A DNA stretch of 64,000 nt from Roseospirillum parvum. Lineage in GTDB: Bacteria > Pseudomonadota > Alphaproteobacteria > Rhodospirillales > Rhodospirillaceae. The stretch covers positions 372,001 to 436,000 of the forward strand of contig NZ_FNCV01000002.1 in assembly GCF_900100455.1 (NCBI RefSeq), written 5' to 3'. Numbering within the stretch: the first letter of the stretch is position 1; every line of letters begins with the position of its first letter. The notes beneath the pieces are model-generated. The model made no database searches. It had not been told where the DNA came from and saw only the letters and a program-made list of their open reading frames with translations. Of the stretch, positions 17,859-26,218 are shown one piece after another. The translations under genes were made by a program, and so were the position numbers.

Positions 17859-18308
17859 ATGAAACGCCCCATCCGCGTCCTCGGCGCCGGCCTGCTGGCC
17901 GGCCTGATCGCCCTGGCCACGCCGACCCTGGCCCGCGCCGACGACCTTTTCATCACCCTCACCTCGGGCTCGGCCCAGACCCAGGGGATGGCCCTGATCC
18001 TGGGCATGGAAGCGATCCGCAATGGCAGCAAGGTGCGCCTGCTGCTGTGCGACACGGCCGGCGATCTGGCCCTCAAGGAAGGTTCGGCGAAGGAGGGTTC
18101 GGCGCCAGCCCTTGCGCCGGCCGGCAAGACGCCGCGCCAGATGCTGGACGGGCTGATCGACTTCGGGGCGACGGTGGAGGTGTGCGGCCTGTACCTGCCC
18201 AACTCGGGCCACGCGGCGGCCGACCTCCGGCCCGGCGTGGCGCCGGTCAAGCCGGCCACCATCGGCGCCTTCATGGCCCGCCCGGGGGTGCGCTACTTCA
18301 CCTTCTGA
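17859..18308 (+). CDS. exported DsrE/F-like protein
   Basis: A 149-residue protein with a signal peptide (RPIRVLGAGLLAGLIALATPTLARA, cut near residue 26) followed by a DsrE-like alpha/beta domain: DDLFITLTSGSAQTQGMALILGMEAIRNGSKVRLLLCDTAGDLAL, then QMLDGLIDFGATVEVCGLYLPN and a C-terminal RPGVRYFTF. Two cysteines (LLLCDT and VEVCGLY) could act in sulfur or thiol chemistry, but the role of periplasmic DsrE homologues is not defined. GGAGG precedes the ATG at 17859. It overlaps the MarR gene by 16 bp tail to tail. Confidence 0.85.
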   Translation: MKRPIRVLGAGLLAGLIALATPTLARADDLFITLTSGSAQTQGMALILGMEAIRNGSKVRLLLCDTAGDLALKEGSAKEGSAPALAPAGKTPRQMLDGLIDFGATVEVCGLYLPNSGHAAADLRPGVAPVKPATIGAFMARPGVRYFTF

Positions 18309-18892
18309 GCCGCCCGCGTCACGCCGCCGGCCGCCGGGGTTGTCGCCGAGTTTGCGACCGGGCGGCCGGCGGCGGCCACGCCAACCCGGGGCGGCGGTTC
18401 GGGCGACGCCTGCGCCGCTCCGGCCTTGAGATCGCCGACATGCAGCACCGGCGAGGCGTCGACCGTCTCCACGTCGAGCAGGGCGGCGACCCGCTCCAGG
18501 CCGGCGACCACCATCGCCTGCTCCCAGTCGGCCAGCGCCTCGAAGCGGCTGGAAAAGCGCTCGTGCAGGGGATCGGGGGCGGCGGCCAGGGCGGCCTTGC
18601 CGGCCTCGGTCAGCGACACCCAGACCTGACGGCGGTCACTCTCGCCGCGCCGCCGCACCACATAGCCCCGCTGTACCAGACGGTCGATCAGGGCGGTGGC
18701 GGTGGCCTGGGCGACCCGGGCCCGCTGGGCGATGGTCTTGGCCGTCGCCTCGCCCTTCTCCTCGACCACCTTGAGAACGATCAACTGCGGCGTGGTCAGC
18801 CCGGTGCGCTTGGCCAGGGCACGGCTGCTGGCCTCGGTGGCGCCGAGGATGCGGCGCAGGGCGATCAGGCTGGTCCGGGTGCGGTCTTCCAT
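18293..18892 (-). CDS. ectR: MarR-family regulator, probable EctR
   Basis: A 199-residue MarR-type dimeric repressor. The winged helix spans roughly residues 30-110 (TTPQLIVLKVVEEKGEATAKTIAQRARVAQATATALIDRLVQRGYVVRRRGESDRRQVWVSLTEAG when read through). A C-terminal Ala/Pro-rich extension of about 50 residues is less typical. It is divergent from ectABC, the arrangement seen for EctR repressors of ectoine genes, so the assignment rests on family plus position. The ATG at 18892 has a weak SD; a longer start at 19060 would add 56 residues of non-family sequence. Confidence 0.85.
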   Translation of the reverse strand: MEDRTRTSLIALRRILGATEASSRALAKRTGLTTPQLIVLKVVEEKGEATAKTIAQRARVAQATATALIDRLVQRGYVVRRRGESDRRQVWVSLTEAGKAALAAAPDPLHERFSSRFEALADWEQAMVVAGLERVAALLDVETVDASPVLHVGDLKAGAAQASPEPPPRVGVAAAGRPVANSATTPAAGGVTRAAQKVK

Positions 18893-18925
18893 GGTGCGGG
18901 GCTTGCCACGATCCAGAGCTTGCAA

Positions 18926-18967
18926 GGTCGAACGGGAAAGGTCGAACGGGAAAGGTCGGACGGGGGG
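18926..18967. repeat. 14-bp tandem repeat, three copies
   Basis: GGTCGAACGGGAAA at 18926-18939 and 18940-18953, with a degenerate third copy to 18967, 34 bp upstream of the MarR gene start. It may affect expression of ectR or be slippage only. Confidence 0.6.
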
Positions 18968-19028
18968 AGAGTGACGGCAGAATAATCGGTGGCGCGCCCC
19001 GGGCCAAGCCCGGGCTGCCCGGCCAACT

Positions 19029-19088
19029 CCTTCGGAAAACGAAGGAAACCGCCTGCCCAATCACCCCAAAAAACTTCGGCTATCGAAA
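19029..19088. promoter_or_regulatory. candidate EctR operator: two TTCG-N5-CGAA dyads
   Basis: CCTTCG-GAAAA-CGAAGG (19029-19045) and CTTCG-GCTAT-CGAAA (19074-19088) share the core TTCG-N5-CGAA; their centres are 44 bp apart, about four helical turns. They lie in the 362-bp region between divergent ectR and ectA, the only distinctly AT-richer stretch nearby (about 19070-19140). A third dyad with a longer spacer, GTTTCG-N8-CGAAAC, is at 19218-19237. The link to EctR is inference. Confidence 0.45.
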
Positions 19089-19217
19089 CAAAACCTACAC
19101 CGAAGGTATAAGCACCCGCCGATCATCGTATTGTTTTATAAAGATTTTTCCAGGCATGGCCGGCTGAAACACCGGCGTAACCACTTCGGCCTTGAAATCA
19201 ATCCGCCCATGAAGTAT

Positions 19218-19237
19218 GTTTCGAACCCTAACGAAAC
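19218..19237. promoter_or_regulatory. inverted repeat just upstream of ectA
   Basis: GTTTCG-N8-CGAAAC ends 17 bp before the ectA ATG, next to the Shine-Dalgarno GAGGA. It could be a repressor site or an mRNA leader hairpin affecting ectA translation. Confidence 0.4.
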
Positions 19238-19254
19238 AACCCTTCGAGGAAAAC

Positions 19255-19866
19255 ATGTCCAGCGCCGCCGCGCCGCGAACCCACACGCACGACGCGACCC
19301 CGACGACCCGCCATCCGAGCCAGCGGCCGACGTCGCTCTCCCTGCGCGCCCCGACGCGCGAGGATGGCGTCGCCATCCATCGGCTGATCGCCGCCTGCCC
19401 GCCGCTCGACACCAATTCCATGTACTGCAACCTTCTGCAGTGCGACCATTTCGCCGATACCTGCGTGATCGCCGAACGCTTCGGCGAGCCGGTCGGCTGG
19501 ATCTCCGGCTACGTGCCGCCCGGCGAGCCGAACACCCTGTTCGTCTGGCAGGTGGCGGTGGCCGAGGGGGCGCGCGGCCTGGGCCTGGGCCGGCGCATGC
19601 TGGGCCACCTTCTGAACCGCCCGGCCTGCGCCGAGGTGAGCCACATGAAGACCACCATCACGGCCGACAATCAGGCCAGCTGGGGCCTGTTCCGCCGCTT
19701 CGCCGAACGCCTGGGGGCGCCGCTCAGCCACACCGCGCACTTCAAGCGCGAGGCCCACTTCGGCGGCCAGCACGCCACCGAACACATGGTCACCATCGGC
19801 GCCTTCGATGTCGCCGCCCTGGCCGACGCCGCCGACCGCACCCAGGACAACCGCCGGGCCGCCTGA
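19255..19866 (+). CDS. ectA: L-2,4-diaminobutyrate N-acetyltransferase
   Basis: Second step of ectoine synthesis: acetyl-CoA-dependent acetylation of diaminobutyrate. A 203-residue GNAT protein with LRAPTREDGVAIHRLIAACPPLDTNSMYCNLLQCDHF, the EctA hallmark, VWQVAVAEGARGLGLGRRML (acetyl-CoA loop) and ITADNQASWGLFRRFA. The ATG at 19255 was preferred over 19216 because GAGGA lies five to six bases before it. The first 35 residues are a His/Thr/Pro-rich, non-conserved extension. It heads the ectABC operon. Confidence 0.95.
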   Translation: MSSAAAPRTHTHDATPTTRHPSQRPTSLSLRAPTREDGVAIHRLIAACPPLDTNSMYCNLLQCDHFADTCVIAERFGEPVGWISGYVPPGEPNTLFVWQVAVAEGARGLGLGRRMLGHLLNRPACAEVSHMKTTITADNQASWGLFRRFAERLGAPLSHTAHFKREAHFGGQHATEHMVTIGAFDVAALADAADRTQDNRRAA

Positions 19867-19979
19867 TCGGAGCCGCCCGGGCCCGGCCGCCGAAACGGCG
19901 CGTCGGGCCCCGGGCGGCCGACCGCCCCCGCGTTCTTGTTCAACCCAACCACCGTCCGCCCAAAACTGGGAGAGACCCC

Positions 19980-21275
19980 ATGACCTCGACCGTCATCTCG
20001 GCCGAAACCGACATCTACGCCCGCCGCGAATCGGCTGCCCGCAGCTATTGCCGCAGCTTCCCGGCCAGCTTCACCCAGGCCCAGGGCGCCCGCCTGACCG
20101 ATGATCAGGGCAACACCTACATCGACTTCCTGGCCGGCTGCGCCTCGCTCAACTACGGCCACAACGATCCCGACCTGAAGGCCGCCCTGATCGAGCACAT
20201 CAGCGCCGACGGCCTGGCCCACGGCCTGGACTACCACAACACCCCCAAGGCCGACTTCCTGAAGACCTTCGAGCGCCTGATCCTGAAGCCGCGCGGCCTG
20301 GATCACCGCGTCCAGTTCACCGGCCCGACCGGCGCCAACGCCGTCGAGGCGGCCCTCAAGCTGGCCCGCAAGGTGACCGGCCGACGCACCGTGATCGCCT
20401 TCACCAACGGCTTCCACGGCGTCACCATGGGCGCCCTGGCGGCGACCGGCAACAGCCACCACCGCGGTGGCGCCGGCGGCGGCAGCCTGACCGACGTGGT
20501 GCGCATGCCCTACGACGGCGCCTTCGGCCCCGAGGTCGACACCGCCGCCCAGATCGAGGCCATGCTCGACAACCCGTCGAGCGGCATCGACGCCCCGGCC
20601 GCCTTCCTGCTGGAAGCGGTGCAGGGTGAAGGCGGCCTGAACGCCGCCAACCCCGAGTGGCTGCGCAAGATCGAGCGCATCGCCCGCAAGCACGGCGCCC
20701 TGCTCATCGTCGACGACATCCAGGCCGGCATCGGGCGCACCGGCGGCTTCTTCAGCTTCGAGGAAGCCGGCATCACCCCCGACCTGATCCCGATGGCCAA
20801 GTCGCTGTCCGGCTTCGGCCTGCCCATGGCCTGCCTGCTGGTCCGCCCGCAGCACGACATCTGGGCCCCGGCCGAGCACAACGGCACCTTCCGCGGCAAC
20901 GTGCACGCCTTCGTCACCGCCCGCGCCGCGCTGGTCAAGTTCTGGTCCGACAAAGGCTTCCAGAACGAGGTCGCCGACAAGGCCGCCCTGCTCACCGAGC
21001 GCCTTCAGCGCATCGCCGCCATCATCCCCGGGGCCAGCCTCAAGGGGCGCGGCATGATGCAGGGCATCGACGTGGGCAGCGGCGAGCTGGCCAGCGAAAT
21101 CTGCGCCCGCTGCTACGAGGACGGCCTGATCATCGAAACCTCGGGCGCCCACGACGAAGTGGTCAAGGTCCTGGCCCCGCTGACCATCGAGACGGACCTG
21201 CTCGCCCACGGCCTGGACATCCTCCAGGCAGCGGCCGGCGAATCGGTCTGCGTGCGCGCCCTGGCCGCCGAATAA
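19980..21275 (+). CDS. ectB: diaminobutyrate--2-oxoglutarate transaminase
   Basis: First step of ectoine synthesis: glutamate-dependent amination of aspartate semialdehyde. A 431-residue class III, PLP-dependent aminotransferase with FLAGCASLNYGHNDP, VQFTGPTGANAVEAALKLARKVTGR, LIVDDIQAGIGRTGGFFSFE and the PLP lysine in IPMAKSLSGFG (residue 274). GGGAGAG precedes the ATG at 19980. The 113-bp gap after ectA shows nothing notable; ectC follows after 24 bp. Confidence 0.96.
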   Translation: MTSTVISAETDIYARRESAARSYCRSFPASFTQAQGARLTDDQGNTYIDFLAGCASLNYGHNDPDLKAALIEHISADGLAHGLDYHNTPKADFLKTFERLILKPRGLDHRVQFTGPTGANAVEAALKLARKVTGRRTVIAFTNGFHGVTMGALAATGNSHHRGGAGGGSLTDVVRMPYDGAFGPEVDTAAQIEAMLDNPSSGIDAPAAFLLEAVQGEGGLNAANPEWLRKIERIARKHGALLIVDDIQAGIGRTGGFFSFEEAGITPDLIPMAKSLSGFGLPMACLLVRPQHDIWAPAEHNGTFRGNVHAFVTARAALVKFWSDKGFQNEVADKAALLTERLQRIAAIIPGASLKGRGMMQGIDVGSGELASEICARCYEDGLIIETSGAHDEVVKVLAPLTIETDLLAHGLDILQAAAGESVCVRALAAE

Positions 21276-21299
21276 CCCAACCGGAGCCCGATACCCAGC

Positions 21300-21689
21300 A
21301 TGATCGTTCGTGACTACAACACCGCCAAGGCCACCCGCACCGTCGGCGCCAAGGGATGGGACAGTACCCGCCTGCTCCTGAAAGAGGACGGGATGGGCTT
21401 CAGCTTCCACATCACCACCATCCACGAAGGCGCCGAGCTCAACCTGCACTACACCAACCATCTGGAATGCGTGTACTGCATCAGCGGCGAAGGCAGCATC
21501 GAGGACAAGGCCACCGGCGAAGTCCACGCCATCCACCCGGGCATCATGTACGCCCTGGATAAGCACGATGACCACATCCTGCGCGGCAAGACCGAAATGG
21601 TCATGGCCTGCACCTTCAATCCGCCCCTGACCGGACGCGAAGTGCACCGCGAAGACGGCTCCTACGCCCTGGAAGCCGACCCCTTGTAA
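21300..21689 (+). CDS. ectC: L-ectoine synthase
   Basis: Closes N-acetyl-diaminobutyrate to ectoine, the final step. At 129 residues it is a standard cupin Ect[28 protein letters not shown] opening, [34 protein letters not shown] in the barrel with metal-ligand His/Glu candidates, and [31 protein letters not shown]. No ectD hydroxylase or dedicated aspartokinase follows, so the operon makes ectoine, not hydroxyectoine. A strong terminator lies 23 bp downstream. Confidence 0.97.
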   Translation: MIVRDYNTAKATRTVGAKGWDSTRLLLKEDGMGFSFHITTIHEGAELNLHYTNHLECVYCISGEGSIEDKATGEVHAIHPGIMYALDKHDDHILRGKTEMVMACTFNPPLTGREVHREDGSYALEADPL

Positions 21690-21711
21690 GCTCCCAGGAA
21701 ACAAAAAGAAC

Positions 21712-21744
21712 AAGCCCCCGATCCACCACGGATCGGGGGCTTTT
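21712..21744 (+). terminator. rho-independent terminator of ectABC
   Basis: Perfect 13-bp stem (21712-21724 with 21730-21742), loop ACCAC, core GCCCCCGATCC/GGATCGGGGGC, followed by a T-run (TTTT from 21741). Confidence 0.9.
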
Positions 21745-21756
21745 CATTGCCGCCAA

Positions 21757-22931
21757 AGCCACCTTCGGTGGCTGCATGGGGCGCTGCCCCATACCCCGCC
21801 GGGGGGACAGGGTCCCCCCGGACCCCGCCATCTCGTTGGCGTGGAACGATGGCATCGAGCCGGGATCGGTTGGGATTGGCCGCAGACCAGCTTCGCTGGC
21901 CTGCAACCAGACACCAAACCCTCGCCATCAAGCCGAACCTTGCGAGGAACCGTCAAATCCGATGATCGGGCTTCGGTTGTTTTCGCGGGCCAGCGAAGCT
22001 GGCCCGCAACCAAACATTATGCGTGCCCGGCTCCGCCCTGGCGCTGCGCACCCCCGAAATGGCGGGGGTCCGGGGGACCGCCCCGGTCCCGCTGCATGGG
22101 GCGCTGCCCCATACCCCGCCGGGGGGACAGGGTCCCCCCGGACCCCGCCATTTCGTTGGCGTGGAACGATGGCATCGAGCCGGAATCGGTTGGGGTTGGC
22201 CGCAGACCAGCTTCGCTGGCCTGCAAGATGCCAAGAGGCACCGATACGCCTCGCGCCAACAGCTTTCCCCGGCCTCAAGGTTGTTTCCGCAGGCCGGCCT
22301 TGCCGGCCTGCAACCAGACACCAAACCCTCGCCATCAAGCCGAACGTTGCGAGGAAACATCAAATCCAATGATCGGGCTTTGGTTGTTTTCGCGGGCCAG
22401 CGAAGCTGGCCCGCAACCAAACATCATGCGTGCCCGGTTCCGCCCTGGCGCTACGCCCCCCGAAATGGCGGGGGTCCGGGGGACCGCCCCGGTCCCGCTG
22501 CATGGGGCGCTGCCCCATACCCCGCCGGGGGGACAGGGTCCCCCCGGACCCCGCCATCTCGTTGGCGCGGAACGATGGTATCGAGCGGGGATCGGTTGGG
22601 GTTGGCTGCGGGCCAGCTTCGCTGGCCCGCAAGATGCCAAGAGGCACCGATACGCCTCGCGCCAACAGCTTTCCCCGGCCTCAAGGTTGTTTCCGCAGGC
22701 CGGCCTTGCCGGCCTGCAACCAGACACCAAACCCTCGCCATCAAGCCGAACCTTGCGAGGAACCGTCAAATCCGATGATCGGGCTTTGGTTGTTTTCGCG
22801 GGCCAGCGAAGCTGGCCCGCAACCAAACATCATGCGTGCCCGGCTCCGCCCTGGCGCTGCGCCCCCCCGAAATGGCGGGGGTCCGGGGGACCGCCTCGGT
22901 CCCCCGGTGGGGGTTCGGGGGCAAAGCCCCC
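21757..22931. repeat. tandem array C of compound hairpin elements
   Basis: Occupies the 1.2-kb convergent gap between ectC and the dehalogenase-like gene; no credible gene lies in it. Three units begin with the same sequence (GCTGCATGGGGCGCTGCCCC) at 21771, 22091 and 22497. Units 2 and 3 are 406 bp; unit 1 is 320 bp because it lacks an 86-bp block containing a GCAGGCCGGC hairpin. Each unit carries the stem CCGGGGGGAC/GTCCCCCCGG, the CCATYTCGTTGGCG block, a CCAGC-TTC-GCTGG-type stem and a right end with AATGGCGGGGGTCCGGGGGACC. The last unit ends in GGGGGC-AAA-GCCCCC. Units 2 and 3 are nearly identical, indicating recent duplication. Confidence 0.85.
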
Positions 22932-22959
22932 GTTCTGACCCCTGCGCCGCCGTCGGCGG

Positions 22960-24903
22960 TCAGGTCGACTCGGTGGGTTCCGGCTCTTCGGCGGCGGGGG
23001 GGGTGATCACCTGATCTTCCTGCCAGCGGGCGACGCCGTCGATCATTTCCAGCGGGTGCCACCAGCGTTTGCTCGGGGTCATCTTGTCCTCGATCAGGAA
23101 CTCGTCGAGCAGACAGATGGTGCGCCGGGGGATGTCCGATTTGATGGAGGCGTCGAGCAGGGCGCGTTTCAGCCAGGTGCCGTCGTTGTTGTAGGGGCAG
23201 GTGCGCATGCAGTCGTCGCAGGCCACGCCCTGGCCGGTGATGTCGCCGCTTTCCGGATCGGTGGGCAGTTCGCAGCGCCCCGGGCCGGCGCCGTCCGGGC
23301 TGGGGCCAAGGGAATCGCCGCCGAAGCCCAGCCGGATCCGCCCCACCGGGCAGGCGCGCAGGCACTGGCGGCATTTGCTGCAGACCTTTTGCAGGCCGAA
23401 CCACAGGGGCATGTCGCCGCGCAGGGGCAGGTTGGTGGAGACCACCACCGAGCGGAAGCGGGTGCCCAGGTAAGGATTGATCAGGCGGTCGGCGACCGGG
23501 CTCATTTCGGCCAGACCGGCTTCCAGGATCAGGGGGGCGTGGTGCAGCTCGCCATCGGCCGGGCCGTGGGCCCGGGCGTCGTGCCCCAGGCCACGCAGGG
23601 TGGCGGCGAGCAGGGTGGCGATGCGGCTGCCGCGCAGGGCGGTGCGCGGGCAGGGATCGCCGTTGACCCAGTCGTGGCCGGTCGAGCCCATCATGTTGGC
23701 CTGCCCCTGGTCAATCAGGATGACCACGGCGTGGCTGTGGTCGGGATTGATGGGGCGGCCGTCGGCGCGCTGGGTGTGCCAGGCGAACTCGGGGATGGGG
23801 CAGGCCCCGACCATGTCGGCGCCCAGCATGTAGGCCAGGGACTTGATGGCCCGCACGTTGGCGGTGGGATCGCCGATCTGGACCAGGGATTCCACCATCT
23901 CCTCGGCCTTGGGGCCGTCGTGCAGGGGGGCCAGGGCCTCGATCATGGGCCTCACGGCGGCGGTCATCGGATGCCTCAGGGCCCGGCGGTCGCGGCGGTT
24001 CAGGGTGGGATCGTCCGGGTCGCGGGCGAAGGGCAGGGTGGGTTGCGGGGTGCGCGGCGGCGGGTTGTCGTCGTCGAAACCGGCGCTGGGCCGGCGCACC
24101 CGGCGGATTTTGTGCATCGGGTAGCGGCCGTGGTAGGAGCGCCGGAAGCGCTCGCTGATCCGTTCCAGGGCCGGCGTGCTGCCGCCCCGGCCGACCGACC
24201 ACGAGACCATGGGGATGTAGACGTTGTCGGGCAGCGGGTCGTCGGCGACCAGCGGCAGGGCCGAGCTGACCACGGCGAATTCGCAGTTGTCGAGCAGGAA
24301 GGGGCTCATCGCCTGACCGTTGCGCCACTGGGCGACGCCGGCCTCGACGGCGAGGCGTTCCAGGTCCACTTCGCTGTGGCCCGGGGCGTGGGCCCGGGCG
24401 TCGTGGCCCAGCGTGCGGATGTAGGCGGCCAGGGCGTTGGCGATTTCCATGGCCATCAGGGCGGCGGCGCCGGGGGTGGCGCCTTCGGCCCAGCCCTCGG
24501 CGCGGGAGTCGCGGCCCGGCGGGTGGGCGTGCTCGACCACGATGACCAGGGCGTGGCCATGGGGGGGCGGCACCAGACGATCATCGGAGACGGCGTCGCG
24601 CGGCAGCTCGCAGACCCCGACCATGGCGGCGTCCAGGTCGTAGGCGGCGGCCTTGAGGACCCGGGTGTTGTACTCGGGGTCGTCCGGGATGTCGGCCTGG
24701 GTGCGGTTGATCAGGCTGTCGCGGAACGGATCGAGCAGTGCCATCTGGGCGGCGATCTCGCGGCCCAGGATGGTGTCGGGCAGGGTCAGGGTGCGCGGGC
24801 GGCGTTCCTCGGGGACGGCGGGCAGGTGCTCTTGGCGGGCCAGGCGTTCCAGGGGAAAGGGGCCGAGGTGGGCGGGGCGGGTGCGGTCGGAAAAGAACTT
24901 CAC
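22960..24903 (-). CDS. reductive-dehalogenase-like corrinoid/iron-sulfur protein with internal duplication
   Basis: A 647-residue protein. The C-terminus carries two ferredoxin-type cluster motifs: CSKCRQCLRACPVG, and a second as C followed 17 positions later by CDDCMRTCP. Upstream are two homologous halves (about residues 75-240 and 320-500). Each has an AYDLDAAMVGVC / AYMLGADMVGAC stretch, a HALVIVV / HAVVILI strand and LGHDARAHAPG / LGHDARAHGPA. Only the second half is followed by the clusters. This matches the layout known for catabolic (NpRdhA-type) reductive dehalogenases: a vestigial N-terminal B12-fold domain, an active core, then two [4Fe-4S]. No Tat signal and no rdhB anchor gene are present, as expected for a cytoplasmic form. 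GTG at 24903 was chosen for GGGGGAG upstream. Substrate unknown; it may not be a dehalogenase. Confidence 0.82.
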   Translation of the reverse strand: MKFFSDRTRPAHLGPFPLERLARQEHLPAVPEERRPRTLTLPDTILGREIAAQMALLDPFRDSLINRTQADIPDDPEYNTRVLKAAAYDLDAAMVGVCELPRDAVSDDRLVPPPHGHALVIVVEHAHPPGRDSRAEGWAEGATPGAAALMAMEIANALAAYIRTLGHDARAHAPGHSEVDLERLAVEAGVAQWRNGQAMSPFLLDNCEFAVVSSALPLVADDPLPDNVYIPMVSWSVGRGGSTPALERISERFRRSYHGRYPMHKIRRVRRPSAGFDDDNPPPRTPQPTLPFARDPDDPTLNRRDRRALRHPMTAAVRPMIEALAPLHDGPKAEEMVESLVQIGDPTANVRAIKSLAYMLGADMVGACPIPEFAWHTQRADGRPINPDHSHAVVILIDQGQANMMGSTGHDWVNGDPCPRTALRGSRIATLLAATLRGLGHDARAHGPADGELHHAPLILEAGLAEMSPVADRLINPYLGTRFRSVVVSTNLPLRGDMPLWFGLQKVCSKCRQCLRACPVGRIRLGFGGDSLGPSPDGAGPGRCELPTDPESGDITGQGVACDDCMRTCPYNNDGTWLKRALLDASIKSDIPRRTICLLDEFLIEDKMTPSKRWWHPLEMIDGVARWQEDQVITPPAAEEPEPTEST

Positions 24904-25009
24904 GGGGCTCCCCCAGCTAGCGGACGGCGGGCGGCGCCATTCTGGTCCCGACAAGGCCCTGGGGCAAGTAGGTTCATCAGACGAATTCGCGACCCCCGCC
25001 GGGGGCTCC

Positions 25010-25723
25010 TCAAGGCCCGGTTTCCTGCGCCATTGCGGGGGGTTGGCCGGTTCCCTCGAGGTCCGGGAAGGGGCCGGAAGCGACCACCTCGCGGCCCAGC
25101 ACCCGGCCGAAGGAGTCGATCAGGGCGCGGTCCACCCGGGCCATCGGCGCCCCCCGGCCGAGGGCGGCCAGCGAGGTGACGCCGTGCCCGGCCAGCCCGC
25201 AGGGCACGATGCCGGCGAAGTGGTCGAGGTCGCAATCGACGTTCAGGGCGACCCCGTGAAAGCTGATCCAGTGGCGCACCCGGATGCCCAGGGCGGCGAT
25301 CTTGGCCTCGCCGCCGGGGGCGTCGGGAACCCAGATGCCGATCCGCCCGGGGCGCCGCTCGCCGCGCACGCCGAGCTCGGCCAGGGTGGCGATCAGCCAG
25401 CCTTCCAGGTCGGCCACGAAGGCGCGCACGTCGCGCCCGCGCCGGCTCAGGTCGAGCATCACGTAGGCCACCCGCTGGCCGGGACCGTGGTAGGTGTACT
25501 GGCCGCCCCGCCCGGCCGGGTGGACCGGGAAGCGGTCGGGGGCCAGCAGGTCGTCGGGGCGGGCGCTGGTGCCGGCGGTGTACAGCGGCGGGTGCTCCAG
25601 GAACCACAGCGCCTCGGCCGCCGTGCCGGCGCGGATGGCCGCCACCCGGGCCTCCATGGCGGCCAGCGCCGCCGGGTAGGGAACGGGCTCGGCGGTTTGG
25701 TAAAGGGCAACCGGCGATGTCAT
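25010..25723 (-). CDS. lipB: octanoyl-[ACP]:protein N-octanoyltransferase
   Basis: Transfers octanoate from ACP to lipoyl domains, the first step of protein lipoylation. A 237-residue protein with the LipB signature [22 protein letters not shown], the catalytic Lys in [25 protein letters not shown] and the catalytic Cys in [13 protein letters not shown]. Length and motifs are normal. lipA is not in the window. Confidence 0.96.
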   Translation of the reverse strand: MTSPVALYQTAEPVPYPAALAAMEARVAAIRAGTAAEALWFLEHPPLYTAGTSARPDDLLAPDRFPVHPAGRGGQYTYHGPGQRVAYVMLDLSRRGRDVRAFVADLEGWLIATLAELGVRGERRPGRIGIWVPDAPGGEAKIAALGIRVRHWISFHGVALNVDCDLDHFAGIVPCGLAGHGVTSLAALGRGAPMARVDRALIDSFGRVLGREVVASGPFPDLEGTGQPPAMAQETGP

Positions 25724-25848
25724 GCGAAGGGGGGCCTTTTAAGCCTGGCGAAAGGGTGGGGTCCCCTGGAAAAGCGCCTTTCCGGGGAGCGCGTCAAGGG
25801 GCGCGTTGACAGCCCCGCCGACAGGCCTTAAGAAACCCGCTCCTGCGC

Positions 25849-25935
25849 GCGGCCGTGCTGGAACTGGTAGACAGGCCAGCTTGAGGTGCTGGTGTCCGTA
25901 TGGACGTGGAGGTTCGAGTCCTCTCGGCCGCACCA
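25849..25935 (+). tRNA. tRNA-Leu (anticodon GAG)
   Basis: An 87-nt tRNA. The acceptor stem GCGGCCG pairs with CGGCCGC, with discriminator A and an encoded CCA at 25933-25935. D-arm TGGTAGACA, anticodon stem CCAGC/GCTGG around loop TTGAGGT (anticodon GAG), a long class II variable arm (TGTCCGTATGGACG) and a T-arm with GGTTCGAGTCC. It decodes CUC/CUU leucine codons. Confidence 0.96.
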
Positions 25936-25961
25936 ACCGATCCCCGACAGCCCACTTAAAA

Positions 25962-26033
25962 GCCCCGCCAGGGGCCGGGCCGCACGCTCCGCCAGGGGCC
26001 GGGCCGCACGCCCCGCCAGGGGCCGGGCCGTAC
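25962..26033. repeat. 24-bp tandem repeat, three copies
   Basis: GCCCCGCCAGGGGCCGGGCC plus CGCAC-type ends: units at 25962-25985, 25986-26009 and 26010-26033, differing at two positions. Each contains GCCCCGCCAGGGGC, which can fold. It lies 27 bp after tRNA-Leu and about 185 bp before mgtE; it may contribute to tRNA transcription end or mgtE leader folding. The rest of 25936-26218 shows no gene. Confidence 0.7.
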
Positions 26034-26218
26034 ACCCCGACTCCGGCAGGCGGCGGGGCGGCCGACTTGCGCCCTGGCGCCGCCATCCGATATCACCCGG
26101 GGCGGGTGCCATGCCCGTGCCCCGGGCCCGTGCCCCGGCCGGCGGGTTCGACCGCCCTCTCCTTTAAGACAAGACACCTGTCCCCCTTCCTCGCCCACCC
26201 AGCCCAGGGAGACCAGCG

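Noticed and set aside
21757-22931. Tandem array considered as a CRISPR array
   Set aside because: Units are 320-406 bp with internal hairpins, and there are no short repeats with unique spacers and no cas genes.
21776-23014. Several overlapping 100-360-codon frames in the hairpin array
   Set aside because: They repeat the same Ser/Arg/Pro/Ala peptide with each DNA unit and are made by the repeats themselves. No SD-start-domain combination supports a protein.
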